Shown piece after piece: positions 43,929 to 53,701 of a stretch of DNA of 64,000 bases. Every line of letters begins with the position of its first letter. Position 1 is the stretch's first letter. Location: NCBI GenBank assembly GCA_937958815.1, contig CALGMR010000004.1, positions 186,001 to 250,000 of the forward strand, written 5' to 3'. Both the position numbers and the translations under genes were made by a program. The notes under the pieces are model-generated. The model searched no databases. It saw only the letters and a list, made by a program, of their open reading frames with translations, and had not been told where the DNA came from. Source of the DNA: an uncultured Rhizobiaceae group bacterium (GTDB lineage Bacteria > Pseudomonadota > Alphaproteobacteria > Rhizobiales > Rhizobiaceae).

Positions 43929-45083
43929 TTATCCTCCCTTCACTGAACCAGCCAACAAGCCGCGCACAAAGTAGCGCTGCAGGGACAAGAAGACGGTCAG
44001 TGGAACAACAATTGTGATAAAGGCGGAGGTCGCAAGGATTTCCCAATCCCCTCCCCTCGTGCCAAGTAAATCTTTCAAAGCGGATGTCAAAACCGTTTTG
44101 GTTTCACCATCACCCAAAAATACTTTTGCCACCAAGAGGTCGTTCCATACCCATAGGAATTGGAAGATCGCAAATGATGCCAATGCGGGCAGCGAAAGCG
44201 GCAGCACGATTTTGTAGAAAATCTGAAAATGGGTCGCGCCATCGATGCGCGCAGACTCCATGATTTCTCCTGGCAGGCCAGCCATGTAGTTTCGCAACAG
44301 ATATATCGCCAGCGGCAAACCAAAGCCCGTATGGGCCATCCAGATGCCCCAATAAGACTTCGCATCAATGCCGAACACATTTCCGATATCATTGTACAGC
44401 GACAACAAAGGAATAAGCGAAAGCTGAAGCGGCACGACCAACAATCCAACAATAGTGGCCGTAATCAACGCGCGTCCGGGATACCGCATCCACGCCAGCG
44501 CATAAGCTGCAAATGCCGCGATTAAAATCGGAATAAACGTAGCCGGAATGGTCACCACAGCCGAGTTCAAAAACGCCTGTCCAATGCCATCACGGGTCAG
44601 CACACGCTTGTAATTGTCCAAAGTGAAAATCGGAGGCTCGTTGGCACGATACACAAAGCGCGCATCACGGGCACGGGTGATCTCACTTTCACTTGTCAAA
44701 CGATATGCGCCGTCTGACTGTACGCTGACACTTATGCCCTTGCGAAGCAGCGCAGTTTCACCAATTTCGGCTTTCTCATCGCTATCGAGCTTTTTCCCAG
44801 TCGCGGCAAAGCCTTCAACAATGGATTGCGAACCTTCTGGAAAAATTCGTCCTTCGATCACCCATTTGCCATCTATCAGCTTTTGACCGTCAAGACTTGG
44901 CGGAACATGGCGCGCGTTTCGCGAAGACCTAAAAGGCGCTGTCCACCAGCCAGAGGATGAAATCTGTGCCTTGTCTCTGAAAGACGACACCAGAATTCCA
45001 ACGGTCGGCAAAGACCAGATAACAACCAGCATAAGGACACTGAGGTGAACTGTGATCCGACCAAAAGTAGAGTTGCCCATCAA
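43929..45083 (-). CDS. aglG: Alpha-glucoside ABC importer permease AglG
   Basis: 384-residue MalG-type permease. Between the first and second helices it has a large extracytoplasmic segment of over 100 residues (about 35-145), a known feature of AglG. The EAA loop is ESARIDGATHFQIFYKIVLPLSLP. It overlaps aglF by 4 bases. Confidence 0.94.
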   Translation of the reverse strand: MMGNSTFGRITVHLSVLMLVVIWSLPTVGILVSSFRDKAQISSSGWWTAPFRSSRNARHVPPSLDGQKLIDGKWVIEGRIFPEGSQSIVEGFAATGKKLDSDEKAEIGETALLRKGISVSVQSDGAYRLTSESEITRARDARFVYRANEPPIFTLDNYKRVLTRDGIGQAFLNSAVVTIPATFIPILIAAFAAYALAWMRYPGRALITATIVGLLVVPLQLSLIPLLSLYNDIGNVFGIDAKSYWGIWMAHTGFGLPLAIYLLRNYMAGLPGEIMESARIDGATHFQIFYKIVLPLSLPALASFAIFQFLWVWNDLLVAKVFLGDGETKTVLTSALKDLLGTRGGDWEILATSAFITIVVPLTVFLSLQRYFVRGLLAGSVKGG

Positions 45084-46114
45084 CCAGTCCCCTTGTCTTG
45101 TGAGGCTTGTCGAATGTTCCAGATCATGATCGGAAGCACAGCAATCATAATGGTCAGCGCGACCACAGATGAATATCCGTCATGATCACCGCGCACCAAC
45201 CAGAAGAACATGTAATTCGCCAGCACCTGGGTATCCCATTGACCATCTGTCATGGTGAACACGATGTCGAAAACCTTCAAAACCAGAATGGTAATTGTTG
45301 TCCAGACAACCATCACGGTTCCCATGATCTGAGGCACCATAATTTTCCAGAAAATTTGAAATCCGTTGGCACCATCCAGCGTTGCAGCTTCAATTGTTTC
45401 TTCGGGTATTCCCCGTAAGGCTGCCGATAAAATCACCATCGCGAAACCGGTTTGAATCCAGATCAATATGATCATGAGGAAAAAATTATTCCAAAACGGC
45501 ATGTCGATATAAGACGTCGGGTCTCCGCCAAACAGTTGTACCACAGCATTCAACAGACCGATCTGTGTCTCCCCAGACTGGAATTCGTAGATGAATTTCC
45601 AAATCACCGATGCACCGACAAACGAAATCGCCATTGGCAGAAAGATCAGAGTTTTCGCAAATGTCCCCCACCAAATGCGGTCGGCCATAACGGCAATCAC
45701 CAACCCCAGAAATGTACAAGCCGCCGGAACAACAATGATCCACATAAGATTGTTGAACACGGCTTCCCAAAACGCTGCTTGTGAAAACACAAACGACCAG
45801 TTTTCCAACCCGACAAAAGCCTCGGAATTCTTATCCATGAACGAGTTAATGACGGTCATCACCAATGGATAGAAAAGAAACAGACCTAGAAACAAAAGCG
45901 CTGGAAACAGGAAAAGCCAAGGGCGGATTGCTGAGCGGCGATGCTCATTGTGGATGTTAATCTCGTTGCCAGTAACATCGCTGGGCAAGGCTTTGTCGAG
46001 AACGACGTTTGCACCCCAAAAATATCCAATGCACACCACAATTCCGGCAACAATAGATATGGATGCAAAACCAATTTGCCCCCAAGCCGCTTGCGATAAT
46101 CCAAACAGTTCCAT
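45080..46114 (-). CDS. aglF: Alpha-glucoside ABC importer permease AglF
   Basis: 344-residue MalF-type permease with about eight helices. The EAA loop is EAATLDGANGFQIFWKIMVPQI. An N-terminal helix (about 14-36) precedes the common core. It follows aglE after a 133-base gap with a strong hairpin. Confidence 0.94.
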   Translation of the reverse strand: MELFGLSQAAWGQIGFASISIVAGIVVCIGYFWGANVVLDKALPSDVTGNEINIHNEHRRSAIRPWLFLFPALLFLGLFLFYPLVMTVINSFMDKNSEAFVGLENWSFVFSQAAFWEAVFNNLMWIIVVPAACTFLGLVIAVMADRIWWGTFAKTLIFLPMAISFVGASVIWKFIYEFQSGETQIGLLNAVVQLFGGDPTSYIDMPFWNNFFLMIILIWIQTGFAMVILSAALRGIPEETIEAATLDGANGFQIFWKIMVPQIMGTVMVVWTTITILVLKVFDIVFTMTDGQWDTQVLANYMFFWLVRGDHDGYSSVVALTIMIAVLPIMIWNIRQASQDKGTG

Positions 46115-46208
46115 GTGACGTTTCCGTTGCTGTGCGTTGACACAAATTCGTAATCATCAAACCACATCGCATGTGGTCAGAGCATCACGAGCCTTGATGA
46201 AAGAAGAC

Positions 46209-46237
46209 GCAGCCGATCAATCGAAGACCGGCTGCGC
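46209..46237 (-). other. Intercistronic hairpin between aglE and aglF
   Basis: An 8-bp perfect stem CGCAGCCG/CGGCTGCG with a 13-base loop lies just after the aglE stop. On the minus strand TCTTCTTTC follows, a weak T-rich tail, so it may act as an mRNA stabiliser with partial termination. Confidence 0.65.
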
Positions 46238-46247
46238 AAAAGATGAC

Positions 46248-47603
46248 TTACTTTATGTCGTCCCAAGATTTTTGGATGCCATCAGCCACTTCTTGTGCTG
46301 ATTTTCCTGACACGAAGTCCACCATGCCAGACCAAAATGTGCCTGCACCAATGGCGCCTGGCATCAGGTCCGAACCGTCAAAACGGAAGGTTGTCGCATT
46401 CAAAAGAATATCGCCTTGCGCCTTCATGGTTGCACTTGGATAGATATCCGTATTCACGCCTTTATGGGGAGTGAGGAAACCGTTTTGCGCCATGTAGAGT
46501 TCGTGAGAAAGCGGAGATTCCAAGAACTTGATGAACGCACGTGCGCCTTTGGATTCTTTTGTCATCGCAAACAACGTGCCTGCGCCAAGAACTGGATTGC
46601 CCAAGTCTTTTTTCGCAGCAAATGGTGGCATGTAGAAGAAGTTTGCATCTTCACCCAGTTTTGTCCCTTCTGGGAAAAACGCTGGAATGAATGAAGCCTG
46701 ACGGTGCAAGTAGCACTTTGGCGGCGTTGCAAACATACCTTTTGGGCTATCACGGAAGTCTGTTGTTCCAACAGCGCTTGCGCCACCGTCGACATATTTG
46801 TCGTTCTTGGCGAATGTGCCAAACGTTTCAATGGCTGCCACAACTTTAGGGTCGTTGAACTTCAACTCGTTAGAAACCCATTTGTCGTAGTCTGCTGGCG
46901 ATTGAGTGCGCAGCATAATGTCTTCAACCCAATCAGTTGCTGGCCAACCTGTAGCGGCACCCGATCCGAGACCGATGCACCATGGCGTACCACCATCGGC
47001 AACAATCTTATCAGACAAAGCAATGAGCTCTTCCATCGTTTTTGGAATTTTATAACCAGCATCTTCAAAGGCATCTGGCACATACCAAACGAGAGATTTT
47101 ACATTCACGTTGTAAAACATGCCGTAGAACTGATCTTTGCCAGACTTGTCCGCATAAGTTCCAAGATCAACCCATGACTGGCCCGCTGCGTAATTGTCGA
47201 GCACGGCTTTCTTGGCGTCATCACCAAGCGGCACCAAACCACCCTTTGCTGCAACATTGGCTGCAAGGCCTGGTTGCGGGAATACGGCAAGATTTGGTGG
47301 AGAACCAGCTTCAACATCGATATTGATCTGCTGCTCGAAAGAGTCTGAACCAGTGTATTCAACATCTGCACCAGTCAGTTCTTCAAAGATTTTCAAAACC
47401 CGTTCAAAGTTTGCCTTTTCGTTGCCTGTCCAAGGACCGAAAACGGTGATTTTTTCACCCTTAATGTCCATTGATTTGAATTGTTCGGCTTCAGCCCAAT
47501 TGTATGGACCTGAGCCAACGGTGATGTTTTCATGTCCATCGGCAAAAGCACCACTGGTAGACAAGGCCAAGGCCATAATACCGGTTGCAAGTATTTTCTT
47601 CAT
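46248..47603 (-). CDS. aglE: Alpha-glucoside-binding protein AglE
   Basis: 451-residue periplasmic binding protein (SBP family 1). Signal peptide KKILATGIMALALSTSGAFA, then IKGEKITVFGPWTGNEKANFERVL typical of AglE. The ATG at 47603 has GGAGGAAAT directly upstream. It is the first gene of the operon and divergent from aglR. Confidence 0.94.
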   Translation of the reverse strand: MKKILATGIMALALSTSGAFADGHENITVGSGPYNWAEAEQFKSMDIKGEKITVFGPWTGNEKANFERVLKIFEELTGADVEYTGSDSFEQQINIDVEAGSPPNLAVFPQPGLAANVAAKGGLVPLGDDAKKAVLDNYAAGQSWVDLGTYADKSGKDQFYGMFYNVNVKSLVWYVPDAFEDAGYKIPKTMEELIALSDKIVADGGTPWCIGLGSGAATGWPATDWVEDIMLRTQSPADYDKWVSNELKFNDPKVVAAIETFGTFAKNDKYVDGGASAVGTTDFRDSPKGMFATPPKCYLHRQASFIPAFFPEGTKLGEDANFFYMPPFAAKKDLGNPVLGAGTLFAMTKESKGARAFIKFLESPLSHELYMAQNGFLTPHKGVNTDIYPSATMKAQGDILLNATTFRFDGSDLMPGAIGAGTFWSGMVDFVSGKSAQEVADGIQKSWDDIK

Positions 47604-47684
47604 TATTTCCTCCACTAAAGCCCAAATTGGTTCATGGGCAAAATTCCTATACGCGTCGTGTTGCGCATCACACCCTCACACTTT

Positions 47685-47700
47685 TCCAAAGCGCTTTGGA
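47685..47700. promoter_or_regulatory. AglR operator upstream of aglE
   Basis: TCCAAAGC/GCTTTGGA is a perfect 16-bp palindrome with the central CG typical of LacI-family operators. It lies 81 bases before the aglE start codon, in the divergent aglE-aglR gap. Confidence 0.75.
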
Positions 47701-47838
47701 TTTCTAGGAGAATGTCTTTGCCAATGCCATCTGTCAAGCGTTGAACTCAAAAACCCATACAAATAAGAGTTTGGTGGGAAGTCGTTTGCATTTTATGGCG
47801 AATTGCTTGCATCTGGCATTCGGCTATGTCGATATATG

Positions 47839-47852
47839 TCAAATCGCTTTGA
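47839..47852. promoter_or_regulatory. Second, weaker operator-like site before aglR
   Basis: TCAAA-TCGC-TTTGA has 5-bp inverted arms that resemble the core of the 47685-47700 palindrome. It lies just before the aglR start codon, which suggests autoregulation. Confidence 0.45.
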
Positions 47853-47857
47853 ATAAT

Positions 47858-48913
47858 ATGTTCGTCATGGTCACCGCCCCAATAAATTTAAAAAAGCTGT
47901 CCGAAATGTTGGGCCTGTCGCAAACGACAGTCAGCCGCGCGCTGAATGGATTTCCAGAGGTCAGTGAAAAAACCCGCAAGCGTGTACAAGAAGCTGCAAA
48001 TGCGTTGAACTATCGCCCAAGCCCAAGCGCCGCCAGTTTGGCAACCGGCAAAACGCGCTCCATCGGGCACGTCATTCCAGTTTCAGAACATCGAATGATA
48101 AACCCCCATTTCTCTGATTTTTTGGCGGGTGCAAGCGAAATTTATGCGGCAGCCGGATATGACATGTTGTTGCGCATGGCGAATGCTGGCGAAGAAGAGG
48201 ATATCTATCGCGATTTCGCAAGCAGAAGACGCGTCGATGGAGTTGTGGTTCACGGACCAAAGACAATCGAACCCCGGATTGATTTGCTAAAATCGATTGA
48301 TCTGCCCTTCGTTGTCCACGGGCGCTCAGGTGCAGATGCAAATTCCTATTCCTGGCTGGATGTGAACAATCGCGAAGCGTTTCGAAAGGGAACCGAGCTC
48401 TTGATTAAACAAGGGCACGCCAACATTGCTTTGATTAACGGCTTGGAGAGTATGAATTTTGCCAAGCGCCGACGTGCTGGATTTGAAGCCGCTCTAGAAG
48501 CCAATAAGATTGCGGTTGATCAACGTCACATCTGCAGTGCCGATATGACAGAAACATACGGTCACGATGCAACCTTGGCCCAGTTGAAGCTCAGCTCGCC
48601 GCCAACAGCCATTATGTATGCTTCAATTCTTCCGGCCATGGGCGGAATTCGCGCTTTGAACGAACTTGGGCTACAACCCGGTAAAGACATCGCGATTATC
48701 ACTTATGATGACGAGTTGTCGTTTCTACAATCACCTGATGGCACAGATACTCCGCCCTTTTTCACAGCTATAAGTTCATCAATTCAGGCTGCCGGAAAAC
48801 GTGTTGCCGAAATGCTCCTTCAACAAATTGACAATCCAATGCAAAACCCGATCAACGAACTTTGGGAAGCTGAAATTGTGCACGGGAAAACCACGAGTTC
48901 AGCTGGCAAATAA
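47858..48913 (+). CDS. aglR: LacI-family regulator of alpha-glucoside use
   Basis: About 351 residues. The LacI HTH is INLKKLSEMLGLSQTTVSRALNG, followed by a ribose-binding-like effector domain with YRPSPSAASLATGKTRSIGHV. I start it at the ATG at 47858; another ATG at 47867 fits equally, and the frame is open back to 47741. No Shine-Dalgarno is visible. It is divergent from aglEFGAK. Confidence 0.9.
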   Translation: MFVMVTAPINLKKLSEMLGLSQTTVSRALNGFPEVSEKTRKRVQEAANALNYRPSPSAASLATGKTRSIGHVIPVSEHRMINPHFSDFLAGASEIYAAAGYDMLLRMANAGEEEDIYRDFASRRRVDGVVVHGPKTIEPRIDLLKSIDLPFVVHGRSGADANSYSWLDVNNREAFRKGTELLIKQGHANIALINGLESMNFAKRRRAGFEAALEANKIAVDQRHICSADMTETYGHDATLAQLKLSSPPTAIMYASILPAMGGIRALNELGLQPGKDIAIITYDDELSFLQSPDGTDTPPFFTAISSSIQAAGKRVAEMLLQQIDNPMQNPINELWEAEIVHGKTTSSAGK

Positions 48914-49066
48914 AAACACTAGTGTGCCGTCACTCGTTTAGAACATCGTTCGCGCTTCGAGCTTATGGCCTGAATTTGTGCTCAAGTGTTCCTAAAAGAC
49001 CATGGGTTGCTGCGATTCAATTCTGCTACTAACTAAAGTCGAATCTTCCCGAGAAAGACACCATCA

Positions 49067-49396
49067 ATGATCACACCCACTGCTTCGTTCAAGGACAATT
49101 TGCAACTGATGCCATCGGTCGAGAACCTCATTCGTATCGACCTGACCAACCCTGCAGGCGACATTGTTGCATCAATTGAAAATCAACCTGGCAAACAAGG
49201 CTCACTGGTTGTGTATCAATATCTGAAACAAGTCTTCGGAACCATCGATGCCAAAGCGGCGGCCCACGGCATGGAGGTTTTCGCCGAGCACACACAGGAT
49301 GCTAAAAAACGGCCCGGCGCACACCCCAACATTGACCGTTTGCTGGATATTGTCGAAGGCAGTGATGCTTTGGACGTTCAACTTGTCCACGCTTAG
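49067..49396 (+). CDS. Conserved small protein, DUF2322-like
   Basis: 109 residues, cytoplasmic, no membrane segment. The block IENQPGKQGSLVVYQYL followed by FAEHTQDAKKRPGAHPNIDRLLDI resembles DUF2322, a proteobacterial family without known function. It stands alone between aglR and the convergent idonate operon. Confidence 0.7.
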   Translation: MITPTASFKDNLQLMPSVENLIRIDLTNPAGDIVASIENQPGKQGSLVVYQYLKQVFGTIDAKAAAHGMEVFAEHTQDAKKRPGAHPNIDRLLDIVEGSDALDVQLVHA

Positions 49397-49467
49397 ATTG
49401 GTCATTCGAACTGCTGTATCACGCAGTCCGCATCATATGATTTAGCAGATAGGTTCGGGCGGAGCCT

Positions 49468-50367
49468 TCACGGCGATTGAACACCCTGTCGATTCAAAGT
49501 GATCGCGTAGAGACTAGTTGTGGCAGTGATGAACAACTGATGTTTCGCACGGCCACCAAAGCAAACATTTGACACCAATTCCGGCACCAAAATCTTACCC
49601 AGCAACTTTCCCGCTGGGCTGATACAATGCACCCCATCAGCCGCCGAAGACCAAATGTTTCCGTCGCTGTCAATTCGCAAACCATCGCTTGCACCTGGCG
49701 ATACGGTGTGAAAATTTGCACCATTTTTTAGCGTATCGTTTTCCACATCATATTTACGGATATGTCGGTCAGCGTCTTCTTTAAACATCGCGCCCGTGTC
49801 GGCCACATAAAGCGAAGTTTCATCTGGTGAAAACGCCAAACCGTTTGGGCAATCCATATCTATAACAACCGCCGCTATCGAAAAACTGGTCGGATCAACG
49901 CGATAGACATGACAGGGCAATTCTTGTTCAGATTTGTAACCTTCATAGTTGGTCATGATGCCGTAATGGGGGTCAGTGAACCAAATTGATCCATCTGACT
50001 TAACGACAACATCATTGGGAGAATTCAGCCTTTTGCCTTCAAACCGTTCAGCGATGACTGTGATCGAGCCGTCATATTCAGTGCGCGTGACACGGCGCGT
50101 ACCGTGTTCGCAGCTGATCAACCGCCCCTGAAGATCTCGCGTATGACCGTTAGAATAGTTCGACGGTTCGCGGTAAATGGAAACACCTTCGCCAGGTGTC
50201 CACCGCATAATGCGGTTGTTTGGAATGTCCGAAAACAACAGGCAATTTGCATCACCAAACCAGACAGGACCTTCAACCCAATCAAACCCAGTTGCTAGTT
50301 GTTTCACAGGAGCATTGCCTAAAACATAAGTTGAGAACTCCGGGTCGTGGGCTTCAAAAAATGACAT
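49468..50367 (-). CDS. SMP-30/gluconolactonase family lactonase
   Basis: 299-residue six-bladed beta propeller. The metal ligands are visible as Glu in WVEGPVW, Asn in NSPNDVVV and Asp in GASDGLRID. It probably opens a sugar lactone to the aldonate. No signal peptide, so cytoplasmic. It is the last gene of the eleven-gene operon, consistent with an aldonate pathway. Confidence 0.9.
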   Translation of the reverse strand: MSFFEAHDPEFSTYVLGNAPVKQLATGFDWVEGPVWFGDANCLLFSDIPNNRIMRWTPGEGVSIYREPSNYSNGHTRDLQGRLISCEHGTRRVTRTEYDGSITVIAERFEGKRLNSPNDVVVKSDGSIWFTDPHYGIMTNYEGYKSEQELPCHVYRVDPTSFSIAAVVIDMDCPNGLAFSPDETSLYVADTGAMFKEDADRHIRKYDVENDTLKNGANFHTVSPGASDGLRIDSDGNIWSSAADGVHCISPAGKLLGKILVPELVSNVCFGGRAKHQLFITATTSLYAITLNRQGVQSP

Positions 50368-50393
50368 TGGATATTCCTTCTACCACGGGAGGG

Positions 50394-51425
50394 TCATACA
50401 AAACTTATTTGGGTTTTCATGGCTTGGCTTCGATCACCCGCCAATTCAAATCCTGCCACTGCATCATCGAGTTTCACAGTGTGAGAGATCAAGGGCTTGG
50501 TGTTGATGATGCCATTTTGCATAAGCTGAACCGCCATGGCGAATTCTTCATGGAACCGGAATGAACCGCGCAGATCAAGTTCCTTGGCTGTCAGTGCTTG
50601 CATTGGAACACTCATATCGCCGCCCAATCCGAGTTGCATCACAACACCCTTTGGGCGCATGGACGCAATGCCCGCCGCCAATGCAGGGGCAGCACCAGAG
50701 CATTCAAGTAAAACGTCGAAATACCCCTTGCCAGCTTGATAGGTCTCCAACCCGTTGGGATCGGTGGCAGTATTGATCGTCTTGTTGGCCCCCACTTTAT
50801 CGGCAAATTCAAGAGCTGAATCTGTCAGGTCCGTTATGACAATTTCCGCTGCACCAGCAGCTCTGGCTGCAAGGACAGACAATGTGCCAATCGGCCCTGA
50901 TCCAGTAATCAAAACACGTTTTCCCAGCATTTCGCCTGCCCGACGGGTCGCGTGCAGACAAACTGAAAGCGGTTCTGCCATGGCTGCTTCACCGCTGGTG
51001 AGACCACGCGCATCAATACATTGGCTTGCCTTCACCACAATCAACTCACGAAAGGCTCCTTGGATATGAGGGTACGGCATTGCAGAGCCGTAAAACTTCA
51101 TATTCTCACAATGGTTTTGTTGACCCTTGTGGCAATACTGACATTGATTGCACGGCCTTGATGGAGACACTGCAACGAGATCGCCCTGCGCCAAACCTTC
51201 TACATTTTCACCAATCGCTTCTATTCGTCCGGAAACTTCGTGACCCAAAATCATCGGTTGCTTCAAACGGATGGATCCAAATCCACCATGATTGTAATAG
51301 TGCAAATCTGAGCCGCAGATACCACCGGTTACGATCCGCACCAGCACTTCGCCTTCTTGAGGCTCGCGGGCTTCCGCTTCTTCGACACGCAAGTCTTTTG
51401 CACTGTGTATGACAATAGCACGCAT
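50394..51425 (-). CDS. idnD: L-idonate 5-dehydrogenase-like zinc alcohol dehydrogenase
   Basis: 343-residue medium-chain dehydrogenase. Catalytic zinc Cys in GGICGSDLHYY, His in GHEVSG; the structural zinc loop is CNQCQYCHKGQQNHC; the Rossmann motif is GSGPIGTLS. It resembles IdnD, which oxidises L-idonate to 5-keto-D-gluconate. Gluconate 5-dehydrogenase and gluconokinase genes sit just upstream, which supports the assignment. Confidence 0.9.
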   Translation of the reverse strand: MRAIVIHSAKDLRVEEAEAREPQEGEVLVRIVTGGICGSDLHYYNHGGFGSIRLKQPMILGHEVSGRIEAIGENVEGLAQGDLVAVSPSRPCNQCQYCHKGQQNHCENMKFYGSAMPYPHIQGAFRELIVVKASQCIDARGLTSGEAAMAEPLSVCLHATRRAGEMLGKRVLITGSGPIGTLSVLAARAAGAAEIVITDLTDSALEFADKVGANKTINTATDPNGLETYQAGKGYFDVLLECSGAAPALAAGIASMRPKGVVMQLGLGGDMSVPMQALTAKELDLRGSFRFHEEFAMAVQLMQNGIINTKPLISHTVKLDDAVAGFELAGDRSQAMKTQISFV

Positions 51426-51433
51426 AAAATTTC

Positions 51434-51991
51434 CTAGGTGTGTTCTGGAGCGTTGGGCTCGCTCAATATCGCAAGTGATGTTTCGCTTTGGCCAAGTAAA
51501 GAAACAGCGTTTCGCAAAACCGCTTTTGGAGACTTGGATATATCAACAGTCACTGACGGTTCGGAAGGGTCTGGCGCTTCTAAGGCCTCAAACTGACTGT
51601 TCAGCAATTCGACGGGCATAAAGTGACCAGCTCGTCTGCTCATCCGCTTAGCAATAACTTGCTTGGATCCAGACAAGTGAATGAAGAAAATCGGTTCGCC
51701 TGCTTTTTCTTTCAAGAACAAGCGATACGTTTTTTTGAGCGCGGAACACCCCGCAAAAACCACACCTGTTTCCGATGCCATTGTCTTGGCAACATTCTCA
51801 AGCCATGGCCAACGGTTTGTATCGGTAAGAGGCGTGCCTTCGCTCATAAGTTTGATATTGGCTTCTGGATGAAGATCATCCCCTTCCAGATAGATCCCTG
51901 AGAACTCATTAGCCAAGGCTTTGCCGATGCTGGATTTTCCACATCCGGACACGCCCATGACAATAAATAATCTGGTCATTTCTTGTGACAT
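51434..51991 (-). CDS. gntK: Gluconokinase
   Basis: 185-residue GntK/IdnK-type P-loop kinase. Walker A is GVSGCGKSSIG (about 13-23); EGDDLHPEANIKLMSEGTPLTD and GCSALKKTYR are family signatures. It phosphorylates D-gluconate to 6-phosphogluconate, the exit of the pathway to central metabolism. The ATG at 51991 follows AGGGAAGG; 51979 is an alternative start. Confidence 0.94.
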   Translation of the reverse strand: MSQEMTRLFIVMGVSGCGKSSIGKALANEFSGIYLEGDDLHPEANIKLMSEGTPLTDTNRWPWLENVAKTMASETGVVFAGCSALKKTYRLFLKEKAGEPIFFIHLSGSKQVIAKRMSRRAGHFMPVELLNSQFEALEAPDPSEPSVTVDISKSPKAVLRNAVSLLGQSETSLAILSEPNAPEHT

Positions 51992-52000
51992 CCCCTTCCC

Positions 52001-52768
52001 TCACAAGCTGGCAGTAATGCCGCCATCCACATAGATTGTTTGCCCGTTCACAAATTCAGAAGCAGCGGAACTTAGAAAAATGCAAGCTCCCACCAGTTCT
52101 TCAACCTTGCCCCACCGTCCAGCAGGCGTGCGCTTTTCCAACCATTTCGTAAATTCAGGATCGGCGACCAGAGCAGCATTTAAGGGAGTATCAAAATATC
52201 CAGGCGCCAAAGCATTGCATTGCAAACCGTGCTGCGCCCAATCCGTTGCCATGCCTTTGGTCAAATTGCCCACCGCACCTTTTGTGGCCGTGTAAGGCGC
52301 AATTCCCGGACGCGCCAATGATGTTTGGACAGATGCGATATTGATGATCTTGCCGCGCTTTCGTTTGATCATATGACGCGCGACGGCTTGGCCCACATTG
52401 AAGACGGAAGCCACGTTGGTCGAGAGCAGTTTTGAGAACATATCTTCAGGAAAGTCTTCCAAAGCAGTGCGAAATTGCATCCCCGCATTGTTCACCAGAA
52501 TATCAATGGCACCGTTTGATTTCTCAAACCCATCAACTGCGTTCTGAACCGCAGCATGGTCAACCACGTCAAATGGAAGTTCGTGCACATTAATCCCTTC
52601 GGCTTTCAATTGGGAAGCTGCATCCGCAAGCTTGTCAGCATCACGTCCATTCAAAACAATCGTTGCGCCAGCCTCAGCAAGGCCCTTTGCCAATGCGAAC
52701 CCAATTCCCTGCGATGAGCCTGTGATCAGCGCTGTCTTATTGGAAAGGTCAAAAAGTGGATGGGACAT
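52001..52768 (-). CDS. idnO: Gluconate 5-dehydrogenase-like SDR
   Basis: 255-residue classical SDR: TGSSQGIG for coenzyme, NNAGMQFR, and the YTATK active site. NNAGMQFR and PAGRWGKVEELVGACIFL are typical of Ga5DH/IdnO, which reduces 5-keto-D-gluconate to D-gluconate. It precedes gntK by 9 bases. Confidence 0.9.
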   Translation of the reverse strand: MSHPLFDLSNKTALITGSSQGIGFALAKGLAEAGATIVLNGRDADKLADAASQLKAEGINVHELPFDVVDHAAVQNAVDGFEKSNGAIDILVNNAGMQFRTALEDFPEDMFSKLLSTNVASVFNVGQAVARHMIKRKRGKIINIASVQTSLARPGIAPYTATKGAVGNLTKGMATDWAQHGLQCNALAPGYFDTPLNAALVADPEFTKWLEKRTPAGRWGKVEELVGACIFLSSAASEFVNGQTIYVDGGITASL

Positions 52769-52862
52769 GATTTAGTATCTCGCAAAGATTATTATTGTTC
52801 GGTTGGCGGCAAAACCGCCTCAAGTTTTACAACCAAAAATGGGTTGCAAATTGTGGATGTAT

Positions 52863-53606
52863 TCAACCTCTTCCCACAAAGGGCATAGATGTTGCCATCA
52901 CGGTCATGAAAAGCACGTTTGCATCGAGAGGCAAACTTGCCATGTGAAAAACAGACTTCGCTACATTTTGAACATCCATAACAGGTTCGGGCTTTATAGA
53001 TAGATCGGCTTGCGGAACGCCATCTCCCATAGAAGATGTCATGTTGGAAGCTGCATTGCCGATATCGATTTGCCCACATGCAATATTGTACGGGCGTCCA
53101 TCCAAAGCGATGGTTCGCGTCAATCCAGTGATTGCATGTTTGGCGCAAGTGTAGGGCGTGGAGCCAGGTCGCGGCATTGTAGCGGAAATGGAACCGTTAT
53201 TGATAATGCGTCCCCCTTGCGGATTTTGCTGGCGCATAAGATTGAACGCTCCGCGCGCTGCCAAAAAAGCTCCTGTCACATTTACATCGATGACCTTGAT
53301 GAAATCCTCAACGGGGATGTCACCGATTGGTCTTGCCGGAACGTTGTTGCCTGCATTGTTGAACAAGACATCAAGGTGGCCGTGGTCAGCTTCAATCTTG
53401 TTGTAAAGAGCATCCACTTGTTCTGGATTGGTGAGATCGGCAGAAATGGCCGAGGCATTTTCTGTACCGATCAAGCTCACTGTTTCTTCAAGTGCATCCA
53501 TACGCCGTCCAGTCACAATGACGTGGTGTCCATTTTCAGCCAAAGTTAAAGCACACGCACGTCCGATACCCGAACCTCCGCCCGTTACCAGAGTTGTTAC
53601 AGTCAT
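52863..53606 (-). CDS. Short-chain dehydrogenase/reductase of the sugar-acid operon
   Basis: 247 residues with TGGGSGIG near residue 8, NNAGN, and the YTCAK catalytic pair. It is only distantly like IdnO. It may oxidise the imported sugar or polyol or an intermediate. The role is unassigned; membership of the operon is clear from strand and spacing. Confidence 0.9.
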   Translation of the reverse strand: MTVTTLVTGGGSGIGRACALTLAENGHHVIVTGRRMDALEETVSLIGTENASAISADLTNPEQVDALYNKIEADHGHLDVLFNNAGNNVPARPIGDIPVEDFIKVIDVNVTGAFLAARGAFNLMRQQNPQGGRIINNGSISATMPRPGSTPYTCAKHAITGLTRTIALDGRPYNIACGQIDIGNAASNMTSSMGDGVPQADLSIKPEPVMDVQNVAKSVFHMASLPLDANVLFMTVMATSMPFVGRG

Positions 53607-53701
53607 GATGCTATTCCTTTAAATTGAGATTTTGCTGACGTTGGCGGTTCTGAAAATCAAACGTCCACTGCTGTGCAAATTGGATAAATGTCTCAAATGA
53701 A

